From: Bathynomus jamesi
Lineage: Eukaryota > Arthropoda > Malacostraca > Isopoda > Cirolanidae
Reading direction: 5' to 3'
Assembly (NCBI GenBank): GCA_023014485.1
Contig: JAJOZX010000091.1
Location: 311,001 to 375,000, forward strand
DNA: 64,000 nt
A model generated the notes under the pieces. It saw only the letters and a program-made list of their open reading frames with translations, did not search any database and was not told the origin of the DNA. Positions 10,330 through 21,379 of this stretch are shown in pieces. The first letter of the stretch is position 1. The number at the start of each line of letters is the position of its first letter. Position numbers and translations under genes: made by a program.

Positions 10330-12350
10330 AAATTTAGAAAGACTTGCAAATGACGGATGTTTTGAATAAATTCTTCTCTTTCGTGTTTACTGACGAAAAT
10401 TTGAACAACATTCCAGTTCCCGCAATAATGATGCTCAGTGATGCTCATTTAAAGCTTCACGATTTTACCATTAGCGAAAGTGAAGTTCTCTCGGCCATTG
10501 GTAAAATTAATCCTAATAAGACTCCAGGTCCATATAAGCCTGTACCCAAGGGTACTTAAAGAAACGAATTACGCAATAGTATCTCCTCTTACTTATATAC
10601 AGGGTGATTCAAAAGTCAGGTTACATAGGGCTTTTCTGTTTCTTTGCAGGTAAATAAGTTATGAGATGTTATCGAAGGAGGAGCGCATTGATGTGATATT
10701 CTTAGCTGGCTGCACGAGTGCATTGCCGTTAACGGTGGCCATATCGAACATGTGATGTGACTATTCCCCTGTATCATTACATAATACAGTATATCCCTAT
10801 GTAACCTGACTTTTGAATCACCCTGTATATTAAATCATTACAATCTGGAGAAGTTCCGTTCGATTGGAAACTTCCAAACATTACGCCAATATTTAAGCTT
10901 AAAGGAGACAAACTGCTTCTCAAAAATTATCATCTTATTTTTAGTCTGACTTTAGTAGTTGGTAAATTTATGGAGACGAAACGTTCGCGACAAAATAGCT
11001 AATCTCGTAGAAACTAATAATTTAATTAGAGATTCACAGCAGGGCTTTCGACGTAATCGCTCTTTGTCTTACTAATTTGCTCGACTTTTTTAATGATATC
11101 GTAAATATATACGTATATGACGAGAGTAAAACTGGATTTTCAAAAGGCGTTTGATAAAGTACCCCCATAAGAGTTTATTAGCTAAACTTCAGTATCATAG
11201 AATTGATGGTAATGTTCTCAAATGGACTGAAAATCGGTTTAGCGAACGTAAACGCAACACAGAGTGGTAATTAATGGCAAAGCGTCTAATTGGAGAAGTG
11301 TAACTAGCAGCGTGCCTCAGGGATCTGTTTCAGGACCAATTCTTTTTATTATTTTTATCAATGACATCGACATAAGAATTAACAGTATAATTTCGAAATG
11401 TGCGGATGATACCAAAAAGAGGACGGAGGAGCAAAATCAGCGGTTGAAAGTTTGAAGATTCAAGAAGATATTAATAAGTTACTCGGGTGAGCAAAAAATT
11501 TGGCAAATGAACTTTAATATAGATACAGTAAATGTAAAGCGTTGCATATCGGTAGAAACAATGTTAAAGAAGAGTATTCTATGCGCGACAAGACACTAGC
11601 GAGTATTACGGAAGAGAAGAAATTTAGGTATTATTGTTGCCGACACACTTAAACCGAGTAAGCACTGTATCGAAGCAGTTATATAAAAGCAAACGCTAGA
11701 TACTTTCTTAGTACGCTCCCACCCGGAATACTGCGTTCGGTTCTGGTCCCCATATTTGCGTCAAGACATAGATAGAGTAGAGAGAGTGCGAGGAAGGGCT
11801 ACTAAAATGATTCTTAGGCTTAGAAATAAATCATACACTCTCCATTAAGAAACATTAAGTTTATTCTCACTCGTAAAAGGGACGATTGGAGGAGATTTAA
11901 TCCAAGTGTTTGAAATGATTAAAGGTTTTGTTAACGTCAAAAAATATTTCACCTTCATAAATACAGATTGAACTCGCGGTAATGGTCTCAAATTAGTGGG
12001 TAAATATTTTAATTCTAACGAAGTTAAGCCTTTTTTTCTTCAATCGTATAGTTAATTTGTGGAATGGATTTCCAGTCAGTATAGTTCAAAAGTAATTCGT
12101 TTGAGTCCTTCAAAAAGAGAGACTAGACGTTCATCTTGTCTTAAACTCCAAGTCGGTAGCATTTGTTGGCGCATAAAATTAGTGTAGAATTTTCACATCG
12201 GATTCTCCCCTTCTTCGTTTTAAAATTTTTACTTATCTTTAAATTTGTTTCCTTTCTTTTAACCTCCCCTTCTTAAACATATGGAACAGAGCCGGTCTCT
12301 TGCTGTTTCGGCTCTTTTTTTTCATTCCTTTGTATTATCAAACATTGAGG
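10330..12350 (+). mobile_element. Decayed LINE with reverse transcriptase remnants
   Basis: Reverse transcriptase landmarks appear in order but in different frames: LNKFFSFVFT and NKTPGP (10344-10559), SLQSGEVPFDWKLPNITPIFK (after a mariner MITE, from about 10829), QGFRRN, a QKAFDK-like segment near 11140, PQGSVSGPILFIIFINDID with CADD in place of the usual FADD (11300-11410), and post-palm remnants to about 12150. The last ~170 bases look like 3' UTR. Many indels and stops. Each block matches the 44218-46338 ORF in order, so it is a related CR1-like element. Confidence 0.82.
10600..10825 (+). mobile_element. Tc1/mariner derivative, 226 bp, inside the LINE
   Basis: TA on both sides and inverted ends CAGGGTGATTCAAAAGTCAG. 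It keeps a start (ATGTTATCGAAGGAGGAGCG, MLSKEERI) and the extreme end (NGGHIEHVM) of a transposase gene, with everything between deleted. A textbook internal-deletion MITE. Confidence 0.92.
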
Positions 12351-12400
12351 TAATCTTATGTTACTAATATTGCCAAACTTTCCTATATATACAAAGAAAT

Positions 12401-12432
<32 letters not shown>

Positions 12433-12986
12433 GATAGATAGATAGATAGATATATGAATATGAATAAATAATGTTCAAAATAAGCCTTTGAAGCAATATA
12501 ATAACTAGGTGAAAACTAATAAATAATAAATTGTTTTTACTTGGTTGTAAAATTGACGGAAAAATTGACTTATTTTCTTTGACTCCCGAACCAAACCCTT
12601 TATCTATGAATATGAAATTTCCCCATGAAGTCATTTTGCATTTTCAGGGCATTTCCCCGAAGACATTCGGTCGTGCCCGAGAAAATGCTTCGATTTAATC
12701 TTTACCTCAAGAGTCCAGGGATGGCATATTTGTGTAGGTATATACCTATACCTCTACATGTGTAGAGGTATAGGTATATATTGTGAGCAGTCCAACATAT
12801 TCTCAAACGCACACTTCTCCCTCTTCACTACACATACAATTGGTGTGTAATTTGGTGGATGCTTCACAGCTGATCATGTTTACAGGAAAATTAGTTCATG
12901 AATTTTCATGAGATAATATTTATGACGACTCTGTTTAAATCAGCATTATATGTTGTGTTACTAGAACTCTATTACAAGAAGAGAGG

Positions 12987-13024
<38 letters not shown>

Positions 13025-14001
13025 AACAGAATTATCTTCTATCACTCGTACCATGTACAATTCTTTTGAGAGTTCGACCCCTATTCTAAAATCTCCAGCA
13101 TTCTATGAAAAGCGAAATGAAAAAGCGAGTTCATAAACATTTACAAATAACAAAATTAACTTAACTGAGTTCACCATATATGTCCATAATCAGTAGTATT
13201 TAAGATTCTGGTATTGTGAAGCCTCTTCGATACCTGTTCATAATGTAGTGGTGATTGAATTATTATTCAATATAGATTTATAATTTAATTTTGAACAATA
13301 CAGCAATTATGGTTTCCATTTCTGCTACTTAGTTCGGTACATCCCCCACTGTACCGTCTGAAAATGTAACCGTCTGAAAATGTAACCGTCTGATTACAGT
13401 ACTAAAGTAATTTCCACTGGAATACATTCAATATAGTCCCTTGAATCATTCAAAATGACAACAGTAACGACAGTTAAATGTACTAATCATTTTAGAAACG
13501 TCTGCCATCAAATGAAACGTTGAACAGAAAACAGATTCTCAAAATTTTGTTCATCTGTGAGGGTTATCTATACTAAAACACCGCTTGTAATTCTCTCTTG
13601 CCCGCTTCTGATACGATTTCATTATATCTTGTTTAATCGCCTGACGAGGAAATCTCAGAACAGGAAGTGATCGCAGTATATCTTCCTTTTACGAGTAATT
13701 ATTCATACGAAGATTATTTTGGAACTCATTTTAAGCTTTTCACTTGTCGCATAAATTAATCATGGTCCATTTTCAGCATATGTTAATATATTAACATATG
13801 CAAAGATAGTATCCATGTATCTTTATTCATACGCGTGTGATATGCAAAGAAAATACTTAGTATATACTTAATTAACAATAATAATGCCCGCTCGAGTTAT
13901 GTGTATGCTTGCTTTAATGCAAAAGGAATGCGAATATATATGTATGCATGCATGCTCCAGTGAAGTAAGCTCTCTTCTGTATAGAACATATATTAGCTTA
14001 T

Positions 14002-14005
<4 letters not shown>
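12351..14005. other. No recognisable gene; microsatellites and small palindromes
   Basis: Holds a GT/TA/GATA compound tract (about 12400-12455), a near-perfect palindrome of TATACCTATACCTCTACATG type at 12737-12784, a (GT)n tract at 12989-13020 and a 24-base palindrome at 13780-13803. No coding signal recognised. Confidence 0.5.

Positions 14006-14085
<80 letters not shown>
14006..14085. repeat. (GA)n microsatellite
   Basis: About 80 bases of GA with one interruption near 14052. Unlike 24837 and 61259, no LINE end abuts it. Confidence 0.9.
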
Positions 14086-14089
<4 letters not shown>

Positions 14090-14456
14090 TTATAGGCACT
14101 AAATCTTACAAGGAACGAAATGTATTCGAAATCACGAAATTTTCTCGTAGTGTGGAAGCTTGGTTTTATAAGACACGGTTAAAATGACTCCCATTTCTGA
14201 TACACACCCCACTCTTAATGGTTACATTATTTTCCCCGCATTATCGTGGCGCTTCTTGACGGTTATGTCTTCCCACTTTCTCGCACAATACACTCCAGAT
14301 AAACAAACTGCATATATTTATAGGGAAAATGTGTGTATCTTACGTATATTTGCTAATATACGTGCACACACTTCTCTGAACGAGAAGAGTATATGCATGC
14401 TATATGCACACCATATGCACAGAAATATATATACTGTATATTTGTTATAATGTTAT

Positions 14457-16216
14457 AATGTTTCAGACCAGCAAAGACGCTAGGATCCACTTATGGCTAG
14501 TCTACTTAACCTTGTTTGTAATTGTATACTGCGTATGTCCTCCTTGGTGGCGGAGGAGACCTACAGTTTTATGTGGGTTCCGAACCACAAAAACCTTAAT
14601 TTTACCACCTTAAACTATACCTAATCTATCAACATATGCATCTAATCGATTTTTAAACATGTTTATAAACGTGCTACTAATTACTTCCACCGGCAAACTA
14701 TTCGAGCTAGTTACTATTCTATGCGTAAAAAAGTTTTTGGCGACTGCTGTCTCAAACCTTCTACTTGTCAGCTTACACCCGTTATTTCTAGTTCTACTAT
14801 ACTCCGCTCCATCAATGACCATCCTCTGTTTCCTACCTCGCAACCATTCTTCTATCCAGTTTATTACTACACCCCTTATTCCATGAGCCTTAGTTTTTCA
14901 ACGAGTCTTTTGTGCAGTACGGTGTCAAACGCTTTTTGAAAATCTAAATACACTACATCTACCACCCGATGACTATCGTAAACTTCAACCACGCTTTGGA
15001 AAAATTCTATAAGATTAGTTCAGCAAGATCTGTTTCGCCAAAAACCGTGCTGCGTATTTCTAATGAAGTTGTGCAATTCTGTGTTCAACTACTCGATCCC
15101 TAATTATCGATTCCAGGAGCTTATCTAAAACAGACGTTAAACTGATTGGCCTATAATTTCCCGCCGCACCTTTATTGCCTTTCTTAAAAATAGGTGTTAC
15201 ATTTGCAACCTTGAAGTTATCTGGTATGCACCCCTCAGAAATAGACGCATTAAAAAACTTTGTTAGCTGCACAACAATGCTTTCTTCTAATTCTTTTATT
15301 GTATAGGATATATGGAATCCGGCCCCGGTGATTTAAGCATTTTCATTTTACAAATCTAGTGCAGTACCTCCCTTTCACTCACCATAATATTATCGAAAGT
15401 ATTACCATTATCAAAAGGTGTTATGTCTATGACTGTAGGGATATTCATTATACCTTTTATTGTAAACACTGACATAAAAAATTCGTTTAACAGCGTAGCC
15501 ATTTGCTTGTTTTCAGAAACTAGCTCACCGTCAGAATTTCTCAATGGTCCTAAGACGCTCTTTACTGTGTTCCTATTATTAACGTACTGGGAAAATTGCT
15601 TGGAGTTTTCCTTGCCGTCACGAGCTATGGAAATTTCAAAATCGCGCATGGACTTTTGATTACGCTTTTCGCTTCACGACTTAAAGCTTATCTCTACTCT
15701 TTATAATATCCCCTACTCTAGAAGTGAAGTAAAGCACAAGGGTTTGTTATTTACTTTGGCACGCTTAATCTTGTACGGTACACATTCCTCATTTATAGTC
15801 CTAAGCACCGTTTCAAACGATTTCCACATTATTTTTGCGTTGGAAGTCCCCATTACGTTTTCCCAGTTGACGCGTGACAATTCATTTCTAAATTTACGAA
15901 AGTCTGCGCGCTGGAAGTCTGGAATTTTAGTCGAGTTAGCTGGTTTCGAGTGACTTACTGAGAGGACGAACTCTACCATATTGTGATCGCTATTGCTTAA
16001 CGGTTCTATTACTTGAAGATCAGTGATAAACCTACCATCCGTAGTTATTACTAAATCTAAAATACTGTCCAACCTCGTAGGTTCCCCAACTTTTTGAATA
16101 AAAAGCTATCCTCAAGAAAATTCACTAAACGATTACCTTCCGCGTCTCCTTGCATTGTATCGTAATTCACGTTAGTGCAATTAAAGTCACCCATAATTAA
16201 GGCCTGCTCACTACCT
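14457..16216 (-). mobile_element. CR1-like LINE, internally deleted, with 3' UTR
   Basis: Reverse-strand element running from within the endonuclease (about 16216) to a 3' terminus at about 14457 that ends in short ACATTATA repeats, a common CR1-type ending. The 3' UTR (about 14530-14600) contains TGTGGTTCGGAACCCACATA and AAACTGTAGGTC, which match the tails of the 5S-derived SINEs at 41570 and 56733. That makes this LINE family the likely mobilising partner of the SINE. Confidence 0.85.
14610..16216 (-). pseudogene. LINE endonuclease/reverse transcriptase remnant
   Basis: In transcript order: GDFNCTNVNYD and SNSDHNMVEF (endonuclease, with the conserved SDH, 15713-16215); CTSLLE stop; a frame with VNNRNTVKSVLGPL and MNEFF-like blocks (15356-15649); GCIPDNFKVANVTPIFKKG and NYRPISLTS (15060-15272); VYLDFQKAFDTV near 14935; then GRKQRMVIDGAEYS joined directly to RTRNNGCKL and FKNRLDAYVDRLGIV (14610-14843). 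The last join skips the whole PQGS-FADD region, so the catalytic aspartates are deleted. Several frameshifts and stops elsewhere. Confidence 0.88.
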
Positions 16217-16224
16217 ATTATGCT

Positions 16225-16927
16225 TCGTCCGGAGATTTTATATAGATAACATGACGATAAATAACTTAGTCTATGCCGATGATATGGTGTTAATAAGTCC
16301 TTCTGTTACATGTCTGGGTTGTCTTCTCTTTAATGTTACAAAAACAAAGGTTATGCAATTCCATCCGAAAAGCTCTAATCAGTCAGTTGATATTAGTTTC
16401 AAAATGAGAATTGAACCAATAGAGGAAATACAAGAATTTAAGTAGTTGGCTCAAATTATCACCAACTACTTGAGTGATGACTCAGAAGTAAGAAAACAAT
16501 ATCGCAGCCTTTGTTCTAAAGCAACTATGACTATAAGAAACTTCCGGTTCTGTACAAGTGAAGCTAAAGACTCTCTTTCGTACTTCCTGTACTAATATTG
16601 ATGGGCAGAAATTCTGCGTGCATTTAAAAATGGTTCTGGCAGAACCCTAAATTTGTTATACAACAGATCCTTCAGACTCCAACATAAGTTACCTTCAAGA
16701 TGCTTAGCTTCGCAAATGTTTGCTAACCACAAAGTCTCGAACCTCCCGGAGGTAACAAGACGTGTTCAATATAGTCTAATGCAAAGAATTAAAAATCAAC
16801 CAACCCAATTATTCAAGTTATTCATCACTCTTGTCATGTATCTTCTAAGCTTTGGAATTCGCGGTATGAAAACGTTTGTTTATCTGTAGCTCCACTTAAC
16901 TTCAACACTGCTATTTTTCATTTATTG
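16225..16927 (+). pseudogene. Second LINE type: reverse transcriptase remnant
   Basis: NNLVYADDMVLISPSVT (16251 on) is the catalytic YADD box, followed by LFNVTKTKVMQF, the next conserved RT block, then a stop at 16443. Downstream LNLLYNRSFRLQHKLPSRCLAS (16653-16889) is the C-terminal region. The element differs from the CR1-like copies; I assign no clade. Its 3' UTR (TGTAGCTCCACTTAACTTC near 16890) recurs in reverse near 54985, and the UTR continues after the inserted palindromic mariner as 17826-17935. Confidence 0.75.
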
Positions 16928-17027
16928 TACAGGGTGTACATAAAGTCAGGATCTATTTTTGTGAAGCACTTGGAAATTATATGGAATTCAATCATAAAAT
17001 GATAAAGTGGTAACATTTATTAAATAA

Positions 17028-17420
17028 TTAAGAGTAGGATTCGACGTGACGCCCATCAGTATCCCTGCACAGCTCAAATCGTTCCGCAGCATTTCTAAAC
17101 ACATTCTGGAGCATTTGCGGGGTTATGTTATCTGCAGCAGTTCGTATACGTGTACGTAAGTTTTCAAGACTCGTAATCTTCGTCTGATAGACGTGCGATT
17201 TGATAAAGCCCCATGCAAAGAAATCTAAAGGGGCTAAATCTGGTGATCTCGCTGGCCAAGGTCTGTTGCTTCCGCGTCCGATCCAGCGATTTGGAAAACA
17301 TCCATTTAGATAATCCTGAACAATTTTGGCATAGTGACAAGGAGCACCATCATGTTGATAGACGACGGGGATAGGATTGTTAGTACCGTCGTCTATCAAC
17401 ATGATGGTGCTCCTTGTCAC
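17028..17420 (-). pseudogene. Transposase 3' half, left arm of the palindrome
   Basis: The VVYQHDGAPCHYAKIVQDYL segment holds the second catalytic aspartate and SPDLAPLDFFAWG the third, with 41 residues between. Ends DGRHVESYS. The N-terminal DNA-binding domain and first aspartate are absent, so no active enzyme can come from this arm. The upstream codons (MTRSTIMLIDD) derive from the opposite arm. Confidence 0.9.
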
Positions 17421-17726
17421 TATGCCAAAATTGTTCAGGATTATCTAAATGGACGTTTTCCAAATCGCTGTATCGGACGCGGAAGCAACAGACCTTGGCC
17501 AGCGAGATCACCAGATTTAACCCCTTTAGATTTCTTTGCATGGGGCTTTATCGAATCGCACGTCTATCAGACGAAGATTACGAGTCTTGAAAACTTACGT
17601 ACACGTATACGAACTGCTGCAGAAAACATAACCCCGCAAATGCTCCAGAATGTGTTTAGAAATGCTGCGGAACGATTTGAGCTGTGCAGGGATACTGATG
17701 GGCGTCACGTCGAATCCTACTCTTAA
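17334..17726 (+). pseudogene. Transposase 3' half, right arm of the palindrome
   Basis: Mirror of the left-arm remnant: YQHDGAPCHYAK, WPARSPDLTPLDFFAWG, DGRHVESYS, again with 41 residues between the second and third aspartates. It diverges from the left arm at a handful of residues. The convergent, overlapping starts mean transcription from either strand would give a hairpin RNA. Confidence 0.9.
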
Positions 17727-17825
17727 TTATTTAATAAATGTTACTACTTTATCATTTTATGATTGAATTCCATATAATTTCCAAGTGCTTCACAAAAATA
17801 GATCCTGACTTTATGTACACCCTGT

Positions 17826-17935
17826 ATTTCTGTTCTCAGTACTTGAATTTTCAGTGCTTTCTCTTGTCAGTTTGTATTATTACTATTTGTCATACTATGG
17901 ACTATTGGTCTGCCAATAAACCTTTTTACTTTTTC
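17826..17935 (+). repeat. LINE 3' terminus
   Basis: Continuation of the LINE 3' UTR after the palindromic insertion. Contains TTTGTCATACTATGGACTAT and GCCAATAAACCTTTT, shared with 55205-55335 and, in reverse, 54847-54960. A (TA)n tract follows. Confidence 0.85.
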
Positions 17936-18300
17936 ATATATATATATATATATATATATATCGTAAAGAACGACGCTTGTGTGTGTGCGCGCGCGCACGC
18001 GAGTATAGACAACTCGGCATAAGTTTTGTCGAGTGTGATAATTCTCAGATGTAGTGGGGTAATATTTTTTGTGGTAACACTTTCGATACCTCGGAACATT
18101 AAAAAACTTATATAAAAAATCTAGAAATGTTATTATTGTCGGAAGAAATATGTTGGTCCTGGTTTGGTTTGGTTTGGTTTGGTTTGGTTTGGTTTGGTTT
18201 GGTTTGGTTTGGTTTGGTTTGGTTTGGTTGGTTTGGTTTGGTTAATTAGTTTATAAGATATAAGGATTTAAAAACGTCGGTGCCTCGGTTATGCTATGTG
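17936..18300 (+). repeat. TTAGG-like dispersed repeat with an expanded (GGTTT)n core
   Basis: After a (TA)n tract and a 20-base SINE tail remnant (AAGAACGACGCTTGTG), the repeat shows GTGATAATTCTCAGATGTAG, then CACTTTCGATACCTCGGAAC, then about 16 copies of GGTTT (about 18160-18242), then AATTAGTTTATAAGATATA. In the sister copy at 20470-20870 the corresponding place holds GGTTAG/GATTAG-rich sequence, so the GGTTT array looks like a local expansion. Confidence 0.75.
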
Positions 18301-18325
18301 GAGATGCACACACACACACACACAC

Positions 18326-18356
<31 letters not shown>

Positions 18357-18392
18357 GTGGTGTGTGTGTGTGTGAGGAAAATAAATGGGGTC
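18301..18392. repeat. (CA)n, (TA)n and (GT)n tracts
   Basis: Three adjacent dinucleotide tracts that can pair with each other (CA with GT). Confidence 0.9.
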
Positions 18393-19500
18393 ATAAAGTC
18401 GTTGATGGGTCTTTAAAATTTAATAACTTTTACCATTGCGAGATAAAAACAATATAGTAAATTAGCATTACAAAGCTTAACTATCAGTTTCTTATATATT
18501 TTACACTTTGAAATATTCTCCCTCTTTGGCGATACAACTTTCATTCCTATTTTACAAGAATTAAAACACATTTTCAATTTGCTGCTTTCCTGATTTCCTT
18601 GACTGTTGTTTCGATTCGCGACTTAGTTCTGCCAAATGTTGACAGGGTTTGTGATGGGAGTGTTCCTAATCTCTCAAACCATTTTTCTTGGGCACTTAGG
18701 TCCACTAATTATATTATTTAACATTATAATGGTAGTGACAGGGAACTAGCTTCGAACTTTTTGGAAATCGTTTGGTCCACAATATTTAAAACCGTGAAGT
18801 AAGGGAGAAAAATGTTCTTCATCATTGCGAGGTATCGCCCCATTTACGATCGCCGCCTTTAAAGAGAAAGAGTGAAATAGCTTGTGATTTTCCTAAGGTG
18901 TATTACGCACTGACTTTAGGAGAGTCTGATGATAAAGCTCATTGCTTTTCCACTTCCACAAAGTCGACAGTCGTGAAAATTAACATTGTCGCTGAGATGG
19001 AACGCCGCTTCATCTGAAAAATGTTATACGTTCAAAGAAGTTAATTTTCTCTTTGATTTTCATCAACAAATGTTCGCAAAAGTCTAGCCTAACGATATAA
19101 TCCTCTTCTAAAATGTTCCGATCACCTTCAACTGTGCAAGCTTGCTTATGCAACTTCAACTTCAAAATTACACGCATTGCTCGTACTGGAATATTTCTCT
19201 CCTTTGAAACGCCGGTAAGCAATTTTGTTGGGTTTCTTTCAAATGCATTTTGAATAATTGCGACAGTTTCTTCATCGATTGTTGGTCTACTTGAACGTTT
19301 CTCATCATTCGCTGACCTCGTCTCTATATTTATTCATTTAACATCTAAATTGAGTTATCACGAGGGGGATCTTTCTCGTAATTGATTCGGAACTTTCGTC
19401 TTGCTTCCGTAACTGAGTTAAATTGGGATAACATTAGAATACAATTTGCTTTTCTTCAACTGTCGCTATGCACTATGGTCTATAGCTGAACCTTGTCTAT
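18393..19500 (-). mobile_element. Decayed mariner-like element
   Basis: The left boundary is suggested by GGGGTCATAAAGTCGTTGAT; the right boundary is not identified. On the reverse strand the coding remnants read RPTIDEETVAIIQNAFERNP (DNA-binding linker), LTGVSKERNIPVRAMRVILK (helix-turn-helix), YIVRLDFCEHLL and FSDEAAFHL, the first catalytic aspartate at about 19015. The remaining C-terminal part is barely recognisable. Frameshifts and stops throughout. Confidence 0.75.
19010..19340 (-). pseudogene. Mariner-like transposase, N-terminal to first catalytic aspartate
   Basis: An open stretch of about 70 codons (19010-19222) plus about 40 more upstream in the same sense. The FSDEAAFHLSDNVNFH block lies one frame away from the upstream helix-turn-helix region, so at least one indel separates them. 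It resembles arthropod mariner transposases with an FSDEA-type first catalytic motif. Second and third aspartates not identified. Confidence 0.72.
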
Positions 19501-19970
19501 ATATTATTACTCCTAGATCTATGTATTTTTGTATTTTAATGTAATTTGTACGTTATTACTTGTTTCAGAAGTTATTTTCTTGTAATTCTGCGTTGTTCAC
19601 CTGTTGCACAGGTTGTAATTTAGTGTCAATCAACATACTGCTTTCCTCAGCTCATTTAATTTGTGTTAATATCATTTTATAATCTTTTTGTGTATTGTAA
19701 TTCATTAGAACTTCACTCACGGACTCTTTTGACAAATGGAACCGAAGAAGAAACACTTCGATAGTTTTGTCTCTATCTCGAATTATTCGCTATATAAATA
19801 GCAAGGGAGTAAATACTGTTCCTCGTGACACAGAAGTCATGACGGTCAAAACTCAAAATTTAAGATAATTTATCACTATTACTCGTGATCTGCGAGTTAA
19901 AAACATTGGGAATCCATTGTGTCCGAGCTTTGCGCGCAATTCTTCCATATATGGAAAGAAAGGAGTAAAG
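19501..19970. other. No recognisable gene
   Basis: AT-rich DNA. Nothing related to other segments was found. Confidence 0.45.
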
Positions 19971-19974
19971 GCTC

Positions 19975-20085
19975 GAATACGAAATGGGTATCAATGGGAA
20001 TCGAGCCCGCGTCCCCCGATTTCAATCAGCACTCCTTTACCAACCACATTATCCAAGACCTCTCTCTCTTCAAGTTCATCAATCT
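19975..20085 (-). repeat. tRNA-derived SINE-like sequence
   Basis: The reverse strand has a tRNA-like layout: an A-box-like segment with GGTTGGTAAAGGAG and a B-box-like GGCTCGATTCCC about 35 bases further. Folding is imperfect, so this is a decayed tRNA-derived repeat rather than a tRNA gene. Two 80-100 codon frames across it (19917-20283) are not convincing genes. Confidence 0.5.
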
Positions 20086-20296
20086 TCCGTAAATGTATTG
20101 CGATCATTTGTTTTTATTTCAGAGCCTTCAAAGCGATTTCCAGATTCGATTTGGCACTTATGTAAATGTGCCTTTTATAAATATATTTTCTCAGCATTTG
20201 TTTCTTACACGAAATTCTGTAGAAATTGGAAGTCTTTTTGTTTTGTGATCTTTTTACATTTACAAATGAAAATAGATTATTAGCTTCAAATAACTT

Positions 20297-20334
<38 letters not shown>

Positions 20335-20411
20335 CAGGGTGTCCCCTAAAAAAACTATATACTTATATATATGATGCTGTAAAGAGTATATAGTTTTTTG
20401 GGGACATCTTG
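20335..20411. mobile_element. 77-bp mariner-type hairpin MITE
   Basis: Flanked by TA; ends CAGGGTGTCCC and GGGGACATCTTG. The inverted arms (AAAAAACTATATAC) cover most of its length. No coding content. One of the shortest plausible TA-flanked elements in the window. Confidence 0.8.
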
Positions 20412-20439
20412 TATATAATTATTTATATATATATATTAT

Positions 20440-20870
20440 ATATTGTGTGTGTGGTGTATGTGTGTGTGTGTGTGCGCGCGCGCGCACGCGCTCAGCAACT
20501 GAGCATAAGTGAGATTGAGTGTGTAATAATTCACCGATGAAATGGGGTATTTTTTTGTGAGATAACATTTCTATTGTCGGAAAAAGTTATGTCGATTCTG
20601 ATTAGGTTAGATTACGCTAGATTAGGTTAGTTAGATTTTGGTTAGGTTAGATTAACGAGTATATCACTGCTTAGTGACTTAACAGAAAATATCCTTCGAG
20701 ACCTTAGTTGCGTTCGAAACACTTATCACGCTCTTTCCTGTTGGTTAGCACTAAGGTTAGGTTAAATTAGGTTAGGTTAGGCTAATTAGTTTCTTAGATA
20801 TATGCATTAAAATAAGTCGGTATGTCACTTATGCGGAAATTAGTAGTTGTGTGTGTGTGTGTGTGTGTGC
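20440..20870 (+). repeat. TTAGG-like dispersed repeat, best copy
   Basis: Starts in a GT/GC alternating tract, then AGCATAAGTGAGATTGAGTG, GATAACATTTCTATTGTCGG, several GATTAGGTTAGATTACGC-type segments, TTGCGTTCGAAACACTTATC, AGGTTAGGTTAGGCTAATTA and a closing (GT)n tract (20847-20869). Related copies: 17936-18300, 7841-8140 and 57595-58545 (reverse, split by a hAT element). No ORF; class unknown. Confidence 0.75.
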
Positions 20871-21379
20871 ATCTTGTATAGTAAAACGAAGACGTACAAA
20901 ACGTCGTTCACGACACGTCAGTCTGACTTTTATGAGAGTTTTGTCACGTTTCTTCGTTTTACATTATTGTCTGCTGAATTTCGAGGAAGAGAGGAAACGT
21001 TATTGACGTGTGTGGTCGACACGAGTTACAGAGTGATCCAAATTAAGCAGCTTACCCTCGTGTTTTTCGAATGGATAAGTTTAACGGTTGTTATACTAAT
21101 GCCAACTGTATTTGAATAGCAGTGAAACAGCCATTATTGGCACTGACACTTTCCATACGAGACTGTATCTGTAGTAGTTTCGGAGAGAAATTCGCCGAAA
21201 AAATAAAATTTCGAAATAGGCTCCCAAAATTAGTGATTACTGATTAGTAATTTTTGCAAGTTCTATTATTTCAGCGAAAAAAGTATCAAATAAAAACACG
21301 AAAGTTTCCAATTATTAATTTTTGGGTCGTTTTTTATATTTAATTTTTTTTGCGTGTGAACTTCTTTCCCAATTGTACG
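20871..21379. other. No recognisable gene
   Basis: A 90-codon frame at 20847-21119 begins inside the GT tract and resembles no known protein. Nothing else supportable. Confidence 0.4.

Larger units (their letters stand above)
16930..17824. mobile_element. Palindromic Tc1/mariner derivative, two 439-bp arms
   Basis: TA on both sides; ends CAGGGTGTACATAAAGTCAG. Left arm 16930-17368 and right arm 17386-17824 are inverted copies of the same transposase 3' half, separated by 17 bases. The arms differ at only a few sites (for example CFPNRW/RFPNRC, FIKSH/FIESH, LAP/LTP). Both arms carry a terminal sequence, so the unit is a complete substrate for transposition. It lies in the 3' UTR of the LINE at 16225-17935. 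Confidence 0.93.

Noticed and set aside
20620..20790. Telomeric array
   Set aside because: TTAGG-like motifs are degenerate, interspersed with GATTAG and part of a dispersed repeat repeated at internal loci.
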